Source: Dryomyza anilis (Eukaryota > Arthropoda > Insecta > Diptera > Dryomyzidae). Taken from it: a stretch of 64,000 nucleotides of DNA. The notes under the pieces were generated by a model, which saw nothing but the letters and a program-made list of their open reading frames with translations, was not told the DNA's origin and did not search any database. A program made the translations under genes and the position numbers. The stretch lies in contig OX638133.1 in the NCBI GenBank assembly GCA_951804985.1, positions 7,398,501 through 7,462,500 of the forward strand, given 5' to 3'. Below, piece after piece: positions 59,183 to 64,000 of this stretch. The first letter of the stretch is position 1; each line of letters starts with the position of its first letter.

Positions 59183-59679
59183 CTTATAAATACCTATTGA
59201 ATAAAATAATCAAAATTTTAATATGAATTGTGTATTATTTTGCATCAAATTGGATATATCTTATAGACGTTTTTTTTATTTTTTATCTATTTTTTGTGAT
59301 TTTGGCTTCCAAAGTTTTTGCTATTAGTTGCACTGAACCGATTTTTTTAATTAAATGTTTCCACATATTTTAAATAACAATTTATAGTTTTAAAAGCGAT
59401 ATATTCACGTTTAAATGATAGCAAAAAGTTCTCATATTATGGTTAAATTATTGCCTGATAAGAAATAAAAAAAATATTTTATTAAAAATTTAGTTGTTTA
59501 AAATTTAAAACACGAAAAAACCACAAAATGTGCATTGTTTTGCGCCAAAAATGAACGGAAATTGAAATTTAGAATTAACGTTGCATATTTTTAGGCATAC
59601 TGAAAACTGATCGGGGCGAACAGAGCGTTGCCAAATTTTAAAATTTAGTTTTGTGTACTCTGAGCCAACCTGAGAACCT
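59183..59679. other. AT-rich spacer
   Basis: Nothing recognised. Confidence 0.5.
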
Positions 59680-60920
59680 GGTGTATTAAAGGCGCTACAA
59701 AAGTAAATAAAACAAAAACGGTTTTGGATATCAATGAAATTCTTTATTCCTGTAAAAGTACGTTCGATACCATTATGTATTAAACTCACTTTCTTTTGCA
59801 TGGCCACCACGGGCACGATTGCAGAAGTCCAGACACTGAACCCAATTTTTGACGGTTTTCAAGCATAAATAGGCCGATACTGCTGCAATTTCACGTTCGA
59901 TATTCGTACGAAGTTCATCAATCGTCGCTGGCTTGTTGGCATAGACCTAGACTTGACGTAGCTCCACAGGAAATAGTCTAACAGTGTCAAATCGCACGAC
60001 CGAGGCGGCCAATCGACTGGACCATTTCGTTCTCCAAACTTGGTTTCCAATAAATTGATTGTGGCATTCGCTGTGTGGCTTGTGGCGCCGTCCTGTTGGA
60101 ACCACATGTGCTCCAAGTCCATATCATCCAATTGTGGTCAAAAATATTCAGTTATCATTGAACGGTAGCGATTCTCATTCACAGTAACGTGCCGGTTTTG
60201 ATCATCACGGAAGAAGTACGGCCCAATGACGCCGCCGACCCATAAACCGCACCAAACCGTAATTTTTTCGGGATGCAATGATGACTCATGGAGTACGTGT
60301 GGATTGCTGTCTGACCAATAACGCATATTTTGTTTATTGACGAAGCCATTCAGCCAGAAATGAGCCTCATCGCTGAAGATGATTTTTCGATGAAAATCCG
60401 AATCATTTTCAAGTTGTTGCTCAGCCCAATTCATGAACATACGATGCCTCTGGTGGTCAAGCGGCTTCAGTCTTTTCGCAAAATTCGCCACAAGGACGTC
60501 ACAAGATGCCCAACGCTTGAGAACGACGTGTGAGAGACACTTTTGGGCTTTCTTCAACTGAAGCCTCAGCGGTAGCAATATTCTCGACACTACGGGCACT
60601 TCTTTGTCTCACTGGCACGGGAACATTTTGTACTGTGCCTGTGGATTCAAATTTTTCCACTAGACGCTCAATTGTTGATCTGCTAGGACGATTATGACCC
60701 GCATAAATTGGACGTAGCGCTCTTAACGTTGAGGCCACTGACTCCGAATTTCGGTAGTAAATTTTAATAATTTCGACTCGTTGTTGGCTCGTATATCTTT
60801 TCATCATGAAATGGCAAACCTTACTGAAGAGAAATGTCAAAAGAGCGGCAAGAAATATGGCATCGTTTGCTGTCCCTGTCGCTCTACTTTTGTAGCGTCC
60901 CTGTTGAAAAACTCTTTATC
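59680..60920 (-). mobile_element. Mariner-like transposon, nearly full length
   Basis: About 1.24 kb. The terminus on the transposase 5' side (60860-60920) reads inward GTTTTTCAACAGGGACGCTA and CAAAAGTAGAGCGACAGGG. The other end carries the matching but shorter GGCGCTACAAAAGTA (59691-59705). It encodes one transposase frame on the minus strand, now broken. Its 5' side is the source of the palindromic copies at 5118 and 7290. Confidence 0.85.
59773..60807 (-). pseudogene. Mariner-family (IS630/Tc1/mariner) transposase, three lesions
   Basis: Starts MMKRYTSQQRVEIIKIYYRN, a helix-turn-helix start, then SRSTIERLVEKF. The catalytic core shows IIFSDEAHFWLNG (first Asp), MWFQQDGATSHTA (second Asp) and DWPPRSCDLTLLDYFLW (third Asp), the DDD triad of mariner-like enzymes. 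The C-terminus reads NWVQCLDFCNRARGGHAKES, with TAA at 59773-59775. Lesions: a frameshift near 60500-60540, a TGA at about 60135-60137 where the phase continues as PQLDDMDLEHMW, and a frameshift near 59950 after YVKS. A small deletion appears to shorten the second-to-third Asp spacing to 33. It would have cut and pasted the element at TA sites; it is inactive as it stands. Confidence 0.9.
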
Positions 60921-61419
60921 TTTGGTATCTGTATTTATTAAAACTAAACGGCTTAACCGATTTTCATGAAATTTGGACCAAGTTAAGCTAAAGACTTAAC
61001 GATTTCAATAAAATAATAATAAAGTAATTGGTAGACGGACACCCTCAAAATAAATGTATACATCATTAGTTATATTGGTGCATTTAATTTTTACAAATTG
61101 TGCACAGGCACCTTTTTATTTCGAATCAAATATGTATATTGTAAATTTCTAAAAAGTTTGTGTAAAGTTTTGTTTAAGACAACCTTTGTCTGGCTGGGTA
61201 GTTTTAAAAATGTGATATCGGTGCTGCATCGCGTTTCTTTACCAGTTTGTTTTAATCTATTCTAAGTTTAACCTAATACAATTTACTACTTAAAATAAAA
61301 ACGCAAATTCTTATATTATATTTTTAAAATTTTAAAACCTAATTTTTAACCCAAAAATATAAAATATGTGAAATGAAAGGTGTTTTTTCTGTTCTTATGT
61401 AGTTATCCGTATTAAGGTA
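60921..61419. other. AT-rich spacer downstream of the small gene candidate
   Basis: On the minus strand this would be the 3' flank of the 61420 candidate. No AATAAA was found close to the stop; TATAATATAAG-like A/T words lie about 100 bp further. Confidence 0.35.
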
Positions 61420-61657
61420 TTATACGTGGTAAACATCTATCGTCATCATCCACTTAACTGTCTGCTTAATATTAATACATTTCTTTTTATCTTGTATTGA
61501 ATTACTCCAACTCTGTGCACAGTTTACAGCACATTGTGCATTCAAATAAGGCGCTGGCTGTCCTTGGTTAGCTACAAAAAGGATATAATAAGAACAAATT
61601 CAATTTGACTTAACGTTAAATCGCGCATTTACCTATCTATCTACCTGCTGTTGCCAT
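61420..61657 (-). CDS. Candidate two-exon small protein, 54 residues, unrecognised
   Basis: Exon 1 (61645-61657) is AACGA-ATG-GCAACAGCAG. A donor G/GTAGAT begins a 73-nt intron (61572-61644) that ends TCCTTTTTGTAG. Exon 2 (61420-61571) continues in the same phase (G + CT = Ala) to TAA at 61420-61422. The product starts MATAANQGQPAPYLNAQ, has three cysteines in a C-x3-C-x12-C arrangement (residues 18, 22, 35), a basic KKK patch, and ends MMTIDVYHV. No hydrophobic signal. Intron length and phase agreement fit fly genes, and exon 2 is GC-richer than its flanks. The very short first coding exon and lack of a known family keep this tentative; exon 2 could be spliced to a different exon. Confidence 0.38.
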
Positions 61658-62841
61658 TCGTTTGAAATTTGAAAACCATTTTTACGACGTATCCTGATTG
61701 CTGGTTTTATTCCTTTTCACTACTAAATTTTATTATCCTTTTTCAATACTTTGATGGTTTTTCAAATTACATTTAACTGCCAGCCGTGCAACACATAATC
61801 ATATTATTAATTTTGATAGCTGGCAAAAATGGTTAACTCTTAAATATGGTTAACATTAGAGCGTAAAATTCAAAATGTAATAATTTGAAATATCAGCAAT
61901 AGGCATATAAAATATTTAAATTTAAAAATGCCAATAAAAACAGATTTTTGACAATTAGATTACTAAAATATATAAATGGATTTCAAGAGTTTCTATATTT
62001 TGCAACTCAATGATTTTTTATGGTTTAATAACAATTTTAAAAAAGCATTGAATAAATCCATTGATTAGCAAAAGTAGAAGAGAATTTTATAGTATTGAAT
62101 ATTATATATTAGTTTTACTTTTTTTAATTTATGTTTGTATTACGTTAGTCTATATAAAGTGTTATTATTCTAGAATGACATTTATCACATTTTAATTTTA
62201 GCTTCCTTATTTTTAAAAATTATAAATAGTTTGATTACAATTCTTATAAAAGAAGTCTATGAATGTATGGTATTTTAGATTTTTATTTTGTTTTATTTTA
62301 ATTTTTTATTTTATTATTATTTTAAATCAATAAGAAAAACAGGAAAAATTAATTTATATTATATGAAAATTACGTTTTTAACATGAACATTAAAAATGTT
62401 TGGATTCAATTGAAAAATATTAAGTTTTATATTTAATTTTTATAAAAAAATTTGAAAATTAAAGTTAAATATAAGTCTAACGAATGACGAGTAATTGCAA
62501 TTTTTTTATTAAATGTTATTTCTTTTTTTCCTTCAAATTCATTTTTTACATTACTATAATTTTTTGTTCTTTTCAATATACAATATTTTTATTATTTATT
62601 TTTTGTATTGTTTATGAAATAATACAGATATAACAAAATATTTGCATGTTGGTAAAATTTTTAACTTTTCCCACTTTGCCCCAGTATTTTTTAAGAGGTC
62701 TAAAAATGAGCTGTTTTTGAAAAATCATCCAAAAATCAATTCCATGACTCTTAATCTGTTAATGCAAAAAATAAAATCACGAACCACTCTATGTAATAGA
62801 CCTTTCCATGGTTGAATTATATAAGGTTAAGTCATCTCTAA
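61658..62841. other. AT-rich spacer
   Basis: Upstream side of the small gene candidate. 61658-61800 is mildly GC-richer, the rest strongly AT-rich. No TATA/initiator pair stands out. Confidence 0.4.
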
Positions 62842-63149
62842 GCCGCGGTAACTCAGTGGTTAGTGCGTTGGACTGCGAGCCGAAAGGTCCCCGGTTAAAG
62901 CCTGGACTGGGGCTAACAACATCTTTCCATAGAAACATTTTTCTATACCGCGCTACCTCTCGGCAGTAAATGGCAAACCTACGAGAGTAAAACATTGCCT
63001 ATGAAAAGCTCTCACCCGCCGTTCGGATTCGGCAATAAACTGTAGGTCCCACCACTTTGAGTACAAATATAACACGCACAGCTCAAAATGATGAGAGAGC
63101 TCGGCCGAAGTCCTCTACAGGACTGTAGCGCCAAACTATTATTATTTTT
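62842..63149 (+). mobile_element. tRNA-derived SINE, copy 3
   Basis: Head GCCGCGGTAACTCAGTGGTT (A box TAACTCAGTGG) and B-box region GGTTAAAGCCTG, changed from GGTTCAAGTCT and so probably weaker for polymerase III. The body matches copy 1 closely (CTCTCGGCAGTAAATGGCAA, GTCCCACCACTTTGAG). The tail is ATTATTATT. Target duplication ATCTCTAA at 62834-62841 and 63150-63157. Confidence 0.92.
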
Positions 63150-63157
63150 ATCTCTAA

Positions 63158-64000
63158 AATTCAGGAGCCATTTTCTTTTTTTTTTTGAAAACTGTTTGAA
63201 AGTTTCAACATTTGTTTACGAAAAATTTAAAACAGAACATCAATGCTTTGTTTACAATTTCACAAAATTATCAAAATCTCAAAATTTTAACATCAACATA
63301 ACACAACATTTAAAACAGTTTTAAGATCTCCAGGACTTCAAAATGAACCATCGTGTATTTTGAATGTAAAATAGTTAATTTGTGCAGTGAAATTTTAATA
63401 AAATAGTGAAAATTAAGTGCAAAAACATAACTTTTAAATAAATTTTAAAATGACAATTAATTGTTTTATTTTCAATATTTTTTTTTATTGATATTCTCAA
63501 CATTCTGCTTGCCAACTATCTGTCTAGATGAACTAACCTGTATATACTTCAACCATGGACCTTTCAATAGAATTTTACAAAATATTTAAATATATTTTTT
63601 TGAAGACTGATTAAAATATTTCCCACTTTACCCCAGGTTCCCAAAAGTAATTTAACTGAAAATGTGCCATTCTTTATGTAATATAAATGAAATTTTGAGG
63701 ACGCTACCTTCAGTAATTTCTGATTTATATGACTAAAACTACTAAACAAAGCCAAAACGCGGATTGATCAGTGACTTTTTGGATTTTTGAAAAAATGTAC
63801 CGGTGTATTTTAAAAATTGAAACAAACGGTGAGAAATTTTCGGCGCAATTCAAAATAACGCATTTATTGAAATTTCGTAAAACGCGGATTTAAATAATTT
63901 TTTAATTAAATAGTTTACGTAAAATTGATTTTGTGTTAAAAAAAAAAAACAATTTTCCAATTTAGCAGTTGTTTTTTGAAAAAAGAAAAATATTTTTCAA
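63158..64000. other. AT-rich spacer to window end
   Basis: No recognised gene or repeat. ATTTCCCACTTTACCCCAG at 63618 echoes TTTTCCCACTTTGCCCCAG at 62665, hinting at a diverged dispersed repeat on both sides of the SINE. Confidence 0.35.

Overview
The window is eukaryotic, very AT-rich and dominated by repeats. The transposon families, the short candidate introns and the strand-mixed small unique islands look like the intergenic or long-intron DNA of a higher fly (Diptera). That placement is inference from general resemblance, not from a diagnostic gene. I see no complete, clearly recognisable host gene. Every protein family I can name belongs to a transposable element, and all of those copies are broken.

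Layout. 1-5 kb: snapback repeats and a dead LINE reverse-transcriptase fragment. 5-13 kb: two palindromes built from the end of a mariner element, a tRNA-derived SINE with a perfect 14-bp target duplication, small MITEs, and two GC-richer islands that could be promoter or 5' leader DNA. 13-15.3 kb: a composite inverted-repeat element rich in CGCAC motifs. 17.28-22.16 kb: about 4.9 kb of an 8-bp satellite. 23-25 kb: a Helitron nested inside a snapback repeat. 25-33 kb: inverted minisatellites and a satellite of about 240 bp. 33.86-34.31 kb: a hAT-type MITE. 36.15-37.75 kb: a large foldback with a nested SINE. 38.4-42.1 kb: two 5'-truncated RTE-type LINEs with target duplications. 42.7-50 kb: degenerate ATTGATGAA arrays, further foldbacks and trinucleotide repeats. 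51-53.7 kb: CAAGAAC arrays. 55.96-57.04 kb: a second Helitron. 59.7-60.9 kb: the fullest mariner copy, with three lesions in its transposase frame. 62.8-63.15 kb: a third SINE.

Candidate host coding sequence is limited and tentative. The best is a two-exon, 54-residue frame on the minus strand at 61,420-61,657 with a phase-compatible 73-nt GT-AG intron. A 39-codon terminal-exon candidate lies at 45,200-45,319. A leader-like exon ends in a good donor at about 11,215, and a 49-codon ORF lies in a GC-richer island at 54,038. None has a recognised family.

The strongest theme is inverted symmetry. At least eight unrelated repeats, from about 215 bp to 1.6 kb, are near-palindromes, and a 1.1-kb minisatellite reverses orientation at its centre. 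The dead mariner shows where one palindrome family came from: its first roughly 200 bp, including the first transposase codons, is present twice head to head in the short copies.
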